Of a DNA stretch of 44,230 bases, positions 8,977 through 16,383 are shown one piece after another. The position numbers were made by a program, and so were the translations under genes. The stretch is taken from contig JAEWYT010000204.1 of assembly GCA_023458595.1 (NCBI GenBank), positions 1-44,230 of the forward strand. The letters run 5' to 3'. The stretch's first letter is position 1, and every line of letters starts with the position of its first letter. The stretch is from Pseudomonadota bacterium. GTDB taxonomy: Bacteria > Pseudomonadota > Alphaproteobacteria > Rhizobiales > Tepidamorphaceae. The notes beneath the pieces are model-generated. The model had not been told where the DNA came from, searched no databases, and was given only the letters and a program-made list of their open reading frames with translations.

Positions 8977-9052
8977 GGGCGATTAGCTCAGTTGGTAGAG
9001 CACAGTGTTCACATCGCTGGGGTCACTGGTTCGAGTCCAGTATCGCCCACCA
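8977..9052 (+). tRNA. tRNA-Val (anticodon CAC)
   Basis: A complete cloverleaf can be drawn. The acceptor stem GGGCGAT (8977-8983) pairs with ATCGCCC (9042-9048). The D-stem GCTC pairs with GAGC. The anticodon stem CAGTG pairs with CGCTG around the loop TTCACAT, giving anticodon CAC at 9010-9012, which reads GTG valine codons. The T-arm is ACTGG-TTCGAGT-CCAGT. The terminal CCA is encoded at 9050-9052. It marks the boundary between the housekeeping genes and the exopolysaccharide locus. Confidence 0.96.
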
Positions 9053-9397
9053 TCGCCTTCCCGACCACGACCGCATTCCATTGACCGGGACACCGCCCCG
9101 GTTTCGCGCCGTTGCTCCACCGCGGGTGTGCCTATCGAGACGATCGTCGCCGCTGCCGATCCGTCCGGGCGGGGCAGCCCTGCTCGTGGAATTCCGTGGC
9201 GGCACCTTCGGAGGGCCGAAGGCGCCGGCCATCCACCGGCGATCTGCTACCTCCGGTAGGCACCAAAAGCGGTATTGCTGGACGGCTTCCGGGCCGCGTA
9301 CGTTAGATCGCCGGCCCGGCCACGGCCGGTACGGAAACCTGTCAGCCCCCTGAAGAAAAGGGCAACCGCGAAGGCCAGCGGTCAAAGGAGCGGTGCG
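9053..9397. other. Gene-free spacer after tRNA-Val
   Basis: I see no convincing gene in these 345 bases. Short open frames on both strands have no ribosome site or recognisable protein. No copy of the tRNA 3' end and no integrase gene is visible. The last 20 bases contain the ribosome site of the following gene. Confidence 0.5.
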
Positions 9398-10861
9398 GTG
9401 GAACCGGCCGATCGGAGCGGTCAATTCATTATCCGGACGAGCCGTGACGCCGTGCCCGAGGGGGCGACGAGGCATCTGCTGGAGTCGGTCGCCGTCGATA
9501 CGATCGGAGACCCCGGACTGCTGCATGTCCACGACCGTTCCGGGCAACGGATCGGACTGATGATCGGAACGGTCGTCGATACCGACCGCAAGGCGGTGCT
9601 GCGGGACGTCCTGCGCCTGGACGAGACGCTGAATGCGGACAGCAACGTAGACGACTTCATCGAGAGACACATCTATCGCCTGGCCGGAAGCTTCCTCTTC
9701 GTGCTCGATCACGGCGGCGCAAGGCGCGTCTATCTCGACGCGAACGGAACCAAGTCCCTCGTCTACGATCCCTCGTCGCGGCTGGCCGGCGCGACGGCGA
9801 TCGTCCTGCTCGACGGGCCGGAATACGACAGGCGGCTGCGGCACGACCTCCTCGACGCGCTCGGAGTTCGCAAGGGCGGCAGCCTTCCCTGCGGCCTGAC
9901 GGCGCATCGCGGAGTTTTTCGCCTGTTGTGCAATCACTATCTGGACCTCGACACCTGGGAAACGAGGCGCCACTGGCCCCTAGGCGAGATTCCGCGAACC
10001 AGAAGCGTGGACGCCACCTGCCGGGCGATCGTGACCGAGGTGCGGAACACGATCGAAGCGCTGACCAAGGAGGGGGACATTTATGTCGCGCTGACGGCGG
10101 GACACGACACGCGCCTCGTTCTGGCGTGCTGTCGCGAGTTCCTCGACAAGATCACTTTCGTGACGTTGCAGGTGCCGGGAGACGAAATCGACGTCGAACT
10201 CGCCGGCACGCTGGCCGAGAAGTTCGGGCTCCGCCATCGCGTGCTGCCTTTCGTCAGGACCGGCAGCGATGAAACCGAAAGGTGGAAGAAACGAGCGGGC
10301 CACGCGGTTTGCGGTCCGAACATGGTCCTCTATGCGGCGGTCGCCCCTCTCAAGGACCGCATCTTCGTCGGCGGCGCCTGCGGCGAGATCGGCCGCGGAT
10401 GCATCTGGTTCGGGGCAGCGGACACCACGCCGATCGACGCGCGACAGATGGCATCGCGCCTCAAGCTTCCGTCGCATCCGGAGGTGATCGGTGCGATCGA
10501 GAGGTGGCTGGCACCGATCGGGCAGCTGGGCACCCTGTTGAAGCTCGATCTCGCCTACATGGAGATCAGCATTCATTGCTGGGTCTTCGTCCAATCCTAC
10601 ACGAAGCCCGGCCACGTCGAGGTCAATCCCCTGATCTCGCGGAGGCTGTTCACCGCAATGCTCTCGCTGCCGCCCGAAGTGCGGCTCAAGAACGGGATGA
10701 ACTTGCGCTGCATCGAGGAAGCCTGGCCGGAAGTGGCGGGCGTGCCGATCAACCGCTACGGCGACTGGCGCGACAAGACCGCCAAGCTCGGACACGCGAT
10801 CTCAGATCCGAGACGAGCGCTGCGCAAGGCGCGCCAACTGGCGAGCGTTTTCATCGGCTAG
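9398..10861 (+). CDS. Asparagine-synthetase-like ATP-pyrophosphatase protein of the EPS locus
   Basis: The 487-residue protein resembles class B asparagine synthetases but is divergent. The ATP-pyrophosphatase loop is seen as LTAGHDTRL at about 232-240, in place of the usual SGG-x-DS. The N-terminal third retains a late glutaminase-fold element (LAGSFLFVLD then RRVYLDANGTKSLVYD) but has no N-terminal Cys nucleophile, so ammonia release from glutamine is unlikely. Such proteins occur in surface-polysaccharide and peptide-modification clusters, where they may amidate an acidic group; a role on the polymer here is inference. I chose the GTG at 9398 because AAAGGAG lies 7 bases upstream. An in-frame start at 9275 has no such site and adds a low-complexity basic stretch. 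It is convergent with the beta-helix gene 42 bases away. Confidence 0.7.
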   Translation: MEPADRSGQFIIRTSRDAVPEGATRHLLESVAVDTIGDPGLLHVHDRSGQRIGLMIGTVVDTDRKAVLRDVLRLDETLNADSNVDDFIERHIYRLAGSFLFVLDHGGARRVYLDANGTKSLVYDPSSRLAGATAIVLLDGPEYDRRLRHDLLDALGVRKGGSLPCGLTAHRGVFRLLCNHYLDLDTWETRRHWPLGEIPRTRSVDATCRAIVTEVRNTIEALTKEGDIYVALTAGHDTRLVLACCREFLDKITFVTLQVPGDEIDVELAGTLAEKFGLRHRVLPFVRTGSDETERWKKRAGHAVCGPNMVLYAAVAPLKDRIFVGGACGEIGRGCIWFGAADTTPIDARQMASRLKLPSHPEVIGAIERWLAPIGQLGTLLKLDLAYMEISIHCWVFVQSYTKPGHVEVNPLISRRLFTAMLSLPPEVRLKNGMNLRCIEEAWPEVAGVPINRYGDWRDKTAKLGHAISDPRRALRKARQLASVFIG

Positions 10862-10903
10862 CGGCCAGGAAGCCCTCCGAGTCGTGAGGCGGCGACCAGC
10901 TGC

Positions 10904-11731
10904 TCAGGGCAAGACCGGCGCGCCCGTAACGTCGTCGACGTTTCCCGACCACACGTCCGGCGCGAAGCCATAGAACGCGTTGTAGCCGTAGTAGCCCTTC
11001 CCCCAGCGATTGTTCGTGATCCGGATATTGCCGACGGGCCGGGCGGACTTACGGGGATCAATGTACATCGTGTAGCCGCCGCCGCTCATGCGATTGCCGT
11101 CGATCACCCAGTTCTCCAGCGGGCCGAACTCGTTGTTTATCATCAGCGCCGAGGTGTCGGTGTTCTCGTTCATCAACGTGTTGCCGAGGATCGAGACATC
11201 GGACCCGGCATTGCACTCGATCGCATCGAAATGGGCTTCGGGGCCGCCTGCAAGGCCGTGGATGTAGTTGCCCTCGACGCGGGCGGGGCCCCAGATATTC
11301 AACCCGTTTTCGAAACCGTGGATATTGTTCCTGACGAAGTCGCCGTAGCCAAGAACGCCGTTCACCGTCGTGCCGTTGCCGATCAGTTCGCTGTCCTCGA
11401 GACGGAAGCCGGTATTGCCGTCGATGACATAGATGAGATGCCACGGTGTGGCCGAGGTGATCCGGCTCTTGCGAACCGTGACGTCTTTCGCCTTGACGAT
11501 GATCGCACCGACGAGGTCGATGTTCTCCAGTACCGTGCCGTCGGTCGTGATCTCTATCACGCCGGTCTGCTTCGTGAGGGCGGTTCCGGGCGGTACGCCG
11601 GTACTGGTTTCGTCCGGGTAACCCGCGGCGGCGGCCGACCCGGTCTGCGCCACGGCGGGCGGGATCGAACCCGAACAGAAAACAGCGAGCGCGATCAGGG
11701 TCGCCCCGCGAATTGCCTTGGTCCTGTTCAT
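10904..11731 (-). CDS. Secreted right-handed parallel beta-helix protein (copy 1)
   Basis: The 275-residue protein begins with a clear signal peptide (hydrophobic core ATLIALAVFCSGSIPPAVA, likely cleavage after AVAQ). It then shows the repeating short-strand pattern of pectate-lyase-like beta-helices, with Asn-ladder phrases such as VRNNIHGF, VEGNYIHG, ILGNTLMNEN and VIDGNRMSGGGYTMY. The end, NIRITNNRWGKGYYGY, closely parallels the end of the beta-helix protein encoded at 36523-37563, so the two are paralogues. Proteins of this fold bind or cleave acidic polysaccharides, and with the EPS genes around it a periplasmic or extracellular polymer-modifying or binding role is likely. No catalytic residues can be assigned by eye. 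The ATG at 11731 directly precedes the signal peptide. The frame opens further upstream to 11821. Confidence 0.8.
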   Translation of the reverse strand: MNRTKAIRGATLIALAVFCSGSIPPAVAQTGSAAAAGYPDETSTGVPPGTALTKQTGVIEITTDGTVLENIDLVGAIIVKAKDVTVRKSRITSATPWHLIYVIDGNTGFRLEDSELIGNGTTVNGVLGYGDFVRNNIHGFENGLNIWGPARVEGNYIHGLAGGPEAHFDAIECNAGSDVSILGNTLMNENTDTSALMINNEFGPLENWVIDGNRMSGGGYTMYIDPRKSARPVGNIRITNNRWGKGYYGYNAFYGFAPDVWSGNVDDVTGAPVLP

Positions 11732-11762
11732 TCGGATGCAGTGGACCCTGCTTGGATGACGG

Positions 11763-13520
11763 TCATGAGCGGGTGAGCGCGCCGGCGAAAGGACCACTTT
11801 GGCTGCCGTTCGTCCCGACACGCCCGAGCAGCGGGCGCCACCAGCCCTCGTTCTCGAGATACCACGAAACCGTCGCCCTCAAACCCGCCTCGAAACCATG
11901 GGCGGGGCGCCAGCCCAGTTCCTTCTCCAATCCCGATTGCTCCAGCAGATAGTATCTATAGTCCTCCACCGGCGCTTCTTTCATCCCCGCGATCAAATCG
12001 CGGCGCCGACGTCCGTCCGGGAGCGGACCGACCGTTTCCTCGACCAGATCGGCAACTGCGGCGACGATCTGGCGGCTGCTGCGCTGCACGATGCCGCCGA
12101 TGAGATAGGTGCTGCCGATCTGCCCACGTTCCATGACGGCAACAAGAGCTTCGGCGAGATCCTCGACGAACAGCCAGTCGCGGACGACGTCGTCGATGAG
12201 GTTCTTCAGGTCCCGACCGACCGCCGCACCGACGATCGTGCGGGGAATCAGCTCTCCCAGCGACTGATAGGGACCGAAAATGTCGGTGCAGGTGGTCACC
12301 AGAACCGGGAGGCCATAGGTGTGCCCCCAGGCGCGCACGATGTGATCGGCGGCCGCCTTGCTGGCCGAATAGGGCGACAGCGGGTCGTAATGCGAGAACT
12401 TCGAGAACGCGGGATTGACGGAGCCGAGGCTGCCGAACACTTCGTCCGTCGAAATGTGCTGGAACCGGAAGCCGGCACGATCGGCCGGTTCGAGCCCGTC
12501 GACGTAGGCGCTCGCCGCCTGCAGCAGCCGCAGCGTGCCGACGGTATTGGTCCTGAGGAACGCTTCCGACTCGGCGATGGTCCGGTCGGCCCGGGTCTCG
12601 GCGGCGAGATGGATGACGGAATCCGGCCTGAACTCCCGGAACACCGACTCGAGCAACCGCTGGTCGCAAATATCGCCCATCCGCAATTCATACCGGGGGT
12701 CGTCCCACACCGGAGCCAGCGAAGAGGCCGAGGCGGCAGAGGTCAGCTTGTCGAGATTGAGAACCGTATGCCGGGTGTGCGCAATCAGGTGACGCACGAC
12801 AGCGCTGCCGACGAATCCGGCACCGCCGGTCACCAGCACGCGCCTGGGCCGCTGTGCAAATCGCGGCTCCCCGATCACCTGCGCGTCGGTCAGGCGCAAC
12901 TTGCCCAGCGTGGGCAAAGCCCGATCCTTGTCGGAGACGACCGGCTCCCGGCCATCCAGCGGCCAATCGATCGCCAGCTCCGGATCGTCAAAGGCAATTC
13001 CGGCCTGATGATCCGAGGAATAGTATTCGGTGGTGGCGTAGAGGACTTCCGTATCGGGTTCGAGCGTACAAAATCCATGGGCGAACCCGACCGGGACGAA
13101 AAGCGCCTCTCCCCCTTCCGCGGTCAATTCGACCGAAACGTGACGGCCGAACGTCTGTGAACCCGACCTTATGTCGACGGCCACGTAGAAGACCGACCCG
13201 CGCACCACGCGCACGAACTTCGCCTGAGCGAGCGGCGGCAACTGAAAATTCAGACCGCGGATGGTGCCCGGCTCGACCGATACCGAATAATTGTCCTGAA
13301 CGAAGCTTGCGTTTATCCCGGCCTCGGCGAGCAGCCGCCGGTGCGACGCCTCGCCGAATCGCCCGCGCTGATCGGCACCCCGGTAGACGCGAAACAGCTT
13401 GACTTCGGGAATTTCCAGGCCGACGGCGACTGAAACGGACCGGTCGGCGCCCGGGATCTTGATGGTCTCGTCGCCGCCGGAACGGGTCGCTTCCGGTACA
13501 AGGGTGAACGCCGGCGCCAT
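11763..13520 (-). CDS. RmlC-RmlB fusion: dTDP-sugar epimerase-like domain plus dTDP-glucose 4,6-dehydratase-like domain
   Basis: Residues about 30-210 of this 585-residue protein match RmlC cupin epimerases (FVQDN, AKFVRVVRGSVFYVAVD, PVGFAHGF, LYATTEYY). Residues about 226-565 match RmlB-type short-chain dehydratases (VTGGAGFVGSAVVRHLI, HISTDEVFG, YSASKAAADH). In canonical RmlC the segment RGLH-F/Y-Q supplies the catalytic base His63; here it reads RGLNFQ, with Asn91. The dehydratase half keeps the Thr-Asp-Glu and Tyr-x-x-x-Lys residues. It differs at other usually conserved spots, such as TTCTDIFGPYQ where NCSNNYGPYH is normal. The sugar made may therefore not be ordinary L-rhamnose. No rmlA or rmlD lies in the window. 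The ATG at 13520 has GGAG five bases upstream. Confidence 0.85.
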   Translation of the reverse strand: MAPAFTLVPEATRSGGDETIKIPGADRSVSVAVGLEIPEVKLFRVYRGADQRGRFGEASHRRLLAEAGINASFVQDNYSVSVEPGTIRGLNFQLPPLAQAKFVRVVRGSVFYVAVDIRSGSQTFGRHVSVELTAEGGEALFVPVGFAHGFCTLEPDTEVLYATTEYYSSDHQAGIAFDDPELAIDWPLDGREPVVSDKDRALPTLGKLRLTDAQVIGEPRFAQRPRRVLVTGGAGFVGSAVVRHLIAHTRHTVLNLDKLTSAASASSLAPVWDDPRYELRMGDICDQRLLESVFREFRPDSVIHLAAETRADRTIAESEAFLRTNTVGTLRLLQAASAYVDGLEPADRAGFRFQHISTDEVFGSLGSVNPAFSKFSHYDPLSPYSASKAAADHIVRAWGHTYGLPVLVTTCTDIFGPYQSLGELIPRTIVGAAVGRDLKNLIDDVVRDWLFVEDLAEALVAVMERGQIGSTYLIGGIVQRSSRQIVAAVADLVEETVGPLPDGRRRRDLIAGMKEAPVEDYRYYLLEQSGLEKELGWRPAHGFEAGLRATVSWYLENEGWWRPLLGRVGTNGSQSGPFAGALTRS

Positions 13521-13732
13521 CGCCACTCCAACACACAACCCGGCCGCTCAACGCGACCGCGTCATCGTCAATACGACCGGCGTGGCGGATTTGCCTCTTG
13601 GGAATTCGGTGGAGACAAGTGTCTTTCGCAGACTACCCCATACCCATACAGCAATTCTTCGCAATCGCACTAAGCCTTAAGATAGACCGCCCGTTCGCTC
13701 TGCGCGCGAATTTCGACTCGCGGCTTTCAAAC

Positions 13733-13936
13733 TCACCGCGGCTTCGGGCGGGCCGCCGGTTTACCTTTTCGCGAAGTTGAATCGGCTCGGCCAGAGGGCG
13801 CCGGCTTGATATTGCCCCCATGTTGCTTGCGATCGTCGCGGAGTTTAGTGAGCACTTTCCGCAGATGCTTATGAACTTTGCGCGAATCGAATTGTTCCGG
13901 CACGGCAATGCTTCCGAACAAGTCGTGTAACCGCAT
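13733..13936 (-). CDS. Possible small basic protein (67 residues), unrecognised
   Basis: The frame encodes a short, strongly basic protein with VHKHLRKVLTKLRDDRKQHG in the middle and a Lys/Arg/Pro-rich tail. Its composition resembles a real small alphaproteobacterial protein more than random antisense reading. No good ribosome site precedes the ATG at 13936 (CCAGAAAAATAG), and third-position GC preference is weak. It matches no family I know. It is listed only because it is the best frame in a long gap. Confidence 0.25.
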   Translation of the reverse strand: MRLHDLFGSIAVPEQFDSRKVHKHLRKVLTKLRDDRKQHGGNIKPAPSGRADSTSRKGKPAARPKPR

Positions 13937-14023
13937 CTATTTTTCTGGGAACTAAACGGTGCCTCGGCCCAGGCCCCGTAAATAGCTTATATACTGCCTG
14001 TTGAACAGTTCCATTACCTTTGG

Positions 14024-14034
14024 TACCCAGGGTA
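14024..14034. promoter_or_regulatory. Inverted repeat TACCCAGGGTA, possible operator
   Basis: An 11-base perfect inverted repeat (TACCC-A-GGGTA) lies in a gene-free, AT-richer stretch upstream of the first DUF6894 gene and the LuxR-type regulator gene. No binding protein is known. It could be chance. Confidence 0.25.
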
Positions 14035-14305
14035 ACTTGCCATAAAGGTTAATCGCTTCGCTGCAATTTTATCGGAACGGCCGCAGGCCCCCCACATCGC
14101 GCGCCGCGCCGGGCAATGCTGGCGAATCAGGGCCGTCGCGAACATCGGCGCGGAGTAAAGTCGCTAATTGTCGGGAGCAAACTACTCAATTCGTCAACCA
14201 ATCCGATTAAGCTTTGCCGCCTCTTCGGTTTTGCCGGAAGGGGGAATCAAAGTATTGAGACGTCAATCGGTTGCCTGACGAACAGGCTCGACGGAACCGA
14301 ATTCG

Positions 14306-14539
14306 ATGCCCCGTTACTTCTTTCACATTCGCGATGATGGGCTAGTCATCAAGGACGTGGAAGGCATCGAACTGCCGGACATCCCGGACATGAAGGCTCG
14401 GCTGCTGCGAGCCGCCAAGGAAGTCCTGTCCGAGGAGGAATGGAAGGCGGAACGAACCGACGGCCGGTCGTTCGAGATCGTCGATGAGGAGGGCCGGACG
14501 CTGCTGGTCGTGCCGTTCCGCGATCTCTTTTTTTCCTAG
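14306..14539 (+). CDS. DUF6894 small protein (copy 1)
   Basis: This 77-residue protein starts MPRYFFHIRDDG, the hallmark of the DUF6894 family of small rhizobial and related proteins. It continues with an acidic loop (DVEGIELPD), a helix containing AARLL-like residues (MKARLLRAAKEVL), and a final strand FEIVDEEGRTLLVVPF. The gene is complete and of usual length. A paralogue lies at 25351-25629. Family function is unknown to me. Small size and position before a LuxR-type regulator suggest a stress or regulatory accessory role, which is inference only. The 373-base gap to the regulator argues against a simple operon. Confidence 0.8.
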   Translation: MPRYFFHIRDDGLVIKDVEGIELPDIPDMKARLLRAAKEVLSEEEWKAERTDGRSFEIVDEEGRTLLVVPFRDLFFS

Positions 14540-14912
14540 CGGCATGCCGTAAGGCGATCGTCCGCACTGACAGAGGGTCGGCGCACCGTCCAGAGAGGAG
14601 CGCAATTCCCGGCGTCGGCAGAGGTAGAAGGCACCGCAGTTCGGCGAATCCGAGCATCAAAGAGGCGCGGAACGCGGCTCCTTTGGCATCCAGGGCAATT
14701 TCGCCGGAGCCGGAGCCTACTCAGCGGATCAGCGCCTCCTCCTTTCGGGGGATGTTTAAAAATAAACCCTAATCTTAATAATGAGCCATGTCATTAAAAT
14801 TTGATTTACCGGCTTCGATACGCGGATGCTAGGTGTGTCGGTGAGGCCTCTCAAGGGTACCGGTTAGCGGACTGGAACGAGATGAACCGGCGGGCAATGA
14901 GGGGAATTTGGT
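14540..14912 (+). promoter_or_regulatory. Intergenic leader of the LuxR-type regulator
   Basis: These 373 bases hold no gene I can support. Bases about 14751-14812 are a sharp AT-rich island (run of TTTAAAAATAAA and nearby A/T tracts) inside GC-rich DNA, as expected for a promoter or a binding site of an AT-preferring regulator. GAGGGGAA at about 14897-14904 is the ribosome site of the next gene. Confidence 0.45.
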
Positions 14913-15686
14913 ATGGAATTTATAGATGACGGTTTCCCGAAGGGTGTCGAGCACGGCACGAGGGGAGAAAAAGCTCTAACGGGTGAAGGCTCTGTCCTCT
15001 TTGTGGAGCCTCGTAAGCTCGTAAGACAGTGTTTTGAGGACTGTTTCCGCCTTTCTTCACTGGCGGGAAAGATACTGGCGATACCGAATATCGCGGAATG
15101 GAACCGGATGGTGGAAAGCCATCCGTCGCCGGCAGCGATATTCCTGTATCTCCCGGCGACGAACTGTGTCCGTGCCGAGATCGAGAACACCCAGGCGGTG
15201 TTTTCCGAACGTGGCACGGTGCCGCCGATCCTCATCATAGCGGACGACGAGGATCCGGCGAACGTTCTCGATGCCCTCGATGCGGGGGCGAAGGGTTTCG
15301 TGCCGTCCAGCGTTTCGCTCGAAGTCGCGATCGAGGCGATGCACCTCGTGCTGGCAGGCGGGACCTATGTCCCTGCAAGCGCGCTCATCGCTTCGCGCAA
15401 CATGGCGAAAAACACGAACGAGGCTCCCGAGCACTCTCCGCACGCGATGTTCACCGACCGGCAGTTCGCGGTCATCGAGAAGCTGCGCGAGGGCAAGGCG
15501 AACAAGATCATCGCCTACGAGCTGAACATGCGGGAAAGCACCGTGAAGGTCCATATCCGCAACATCATGCGGAAGCTGCGAGCGACCAACCGGACGCAAG
15601 TGGCGTACCTCTACCAGACGATGCTGGAAGAGAACGGAGCGAATCACGGCGGCAACTCCGTGCGCGGTTCGATGCTCGAAGGCTAG
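14913..15686 (+). CDS. LuxR/NarL-type transcription regulator with degenerate receiver
   Basis: The 257-residue protein has a receiver-like N-terminal domain (about 27-150) and a clear LuxR/GerE helix-turn-helix at about 181-233. The HTH includes FTDRQFAVIEKLREGKANKI and MRESTVKVHIRNIMRKL, with the recognition-helix pattern STVKVHI. In the receiver, the segment that normally carries the phospho-acceptor Asp reads AIFLYLPATN, with Tyr79 at that position. The conserved Lys after beta-5 is also absent (AKGFVPSSVS). It is therefore likely to act without phosphorylation or to sense something else. It lies just upstream of the giant secreted protein gene and within the EPS locus, so it is a good candidate regulator of that locus. 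No histidine kinase is nearby. The ATG follows GAGGGGAATTTGGT. Confidence 0.87.
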   Translation: MEFIDDGFPKGVEHGTRGEKALTGEGSVLFVEPRKLVRQCFEDCFRLSSLAGKILAIPNIAEWNRMVESHPSPAAIFLYLPATNCVRAEIENTQAVFSERGTVPPILIIADDEDPANVLDALDAGAKGFVPSSVSLEVAIEAMHLVLAGGTYVPASALIASRNMAKNTNEAPEHSPHAMFTDRQFAVIEKLREGKANKIIAYELNMRESTVKVHIRNIMRKLRATNRTQVAYLYQTMLEENGANHGGNSVRGSMLEG

Positions 15687-16383
15687 CGTCCGGACGGACG
15701 GGACGGGAGGCGACCGCGGAGGTCCCTCCTGTGGGGCCACCAAGACCGCCACGCCGGGCGGGCCGTTCGCCCTTACCGGCCGCTGGTTGCCCCGGCAATG
15801 TTCCGCCGGACGAAACGGAAATACGCCGATGCGCCATGCCGGCCGAGCCGGTTTGGCGACTCGACTCAGATGGTATGTTGCCGTCAGATCCGATGCGATC
15901 CAAAAGCCGATGTGACGAGCGAGCCGATTTATCCGGTCGGCCGCTTTCATCGTCCGGAAGTGAGTGATTCGGCGGCTCGACCGCGGTCCGACGCAACGCC
16001 GTCGGACGAGCGCAGCCGAAATACTTAGCGCTTTCGTGGGACGTCTCACCCAAACGCGGGTAGCCCCTCCTCCTTTCGCGGATTTCCGTAGCGAAAAGCG
16101 CTTTCGCTCGATCGCATTCGTATCTTTTCTCGATGAACAACTGCCGTCTAACTATCAAGCAAAACTGATTGTCACGCGCTATTCGTTTCGAGCTCGCATG
16201 TCGACCGTCGAATCTCGAGTTTTCAGCTTTCGTGCCCCCGTCGATGGGACGGGGGGGATGCGCGTGCCGTCGTCAACGTTCGGTGTCGCCGACGGGCCGG
16301 GGACGGCCACCGCCGTGCGACCGGCGGGCGACGATATCGCGGCTCGAATCGGCCGCGGCCTATAGGCACGCAGGGGGCGCATT
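15687..16383 (+). promoter_or_regulatory. Long regulatory-looking spacer before the giant secreted protein
   Basis: About 700 bases contain no convincing gene. Open frames on both strands here lack ribosome sites and recognisable proteins. Two copies of AGCGCTTTCG lie at 16027-16036 and 16097-16106, the second within the inverted repeat GCGAAA-AGCGC-TTTCGC (16091-16107). The spacer probably contains the promoter and a long 5' leader of the next gene. Confidence 0.4.
16027..16107. promoter_or_regulatory. Paired AGCGCTTTCG boxes, one in a hairpin-forming inverted repeat
   Basis: The decamer AGCGCTTTCG occurs at 16027-16036 and 16097-16106, 70 bases apart. The second copy overlaps GCGAAA/TTTCGC arms (16091-16107). 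This is a plausible operator pair for a DNA-binding protein, possibly the LuxR-type protein encoded upstream. No binding evidence exists. Confidence 0.3.

Larger units (their letters stand above)
13521..14305. other. Long AT-richer intergenic region with one possible small gene
   Basis: About 780 bases without a confident gene lie between the divergent RmlC-RmlB fusion and the first DUF6894 gene. Base composition is lower in GC than in the flanks. It contains a weak candidate small gene on the minus strand (13733-13936) and a short inverted repeat at 14024-14034. It must also carry promoters for both flanking genes. Confidence 0.45.

Noticed and set aside
8977..9397. Attachment site of an integrated element at the tRNA
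   Set aside because: No integrase, no second tRNA 3'-end copy and no mobile-element gene are visible in the window; kept only as a low-interest boundary observation.
15057..16049. 330-codon minus-strand frame over the LuxR-type gene and the following spacer
   Set aside because: It overlaps a clear regulator gene antisense and shows only Arg/His-rich low-complexity sequence in the spacer.
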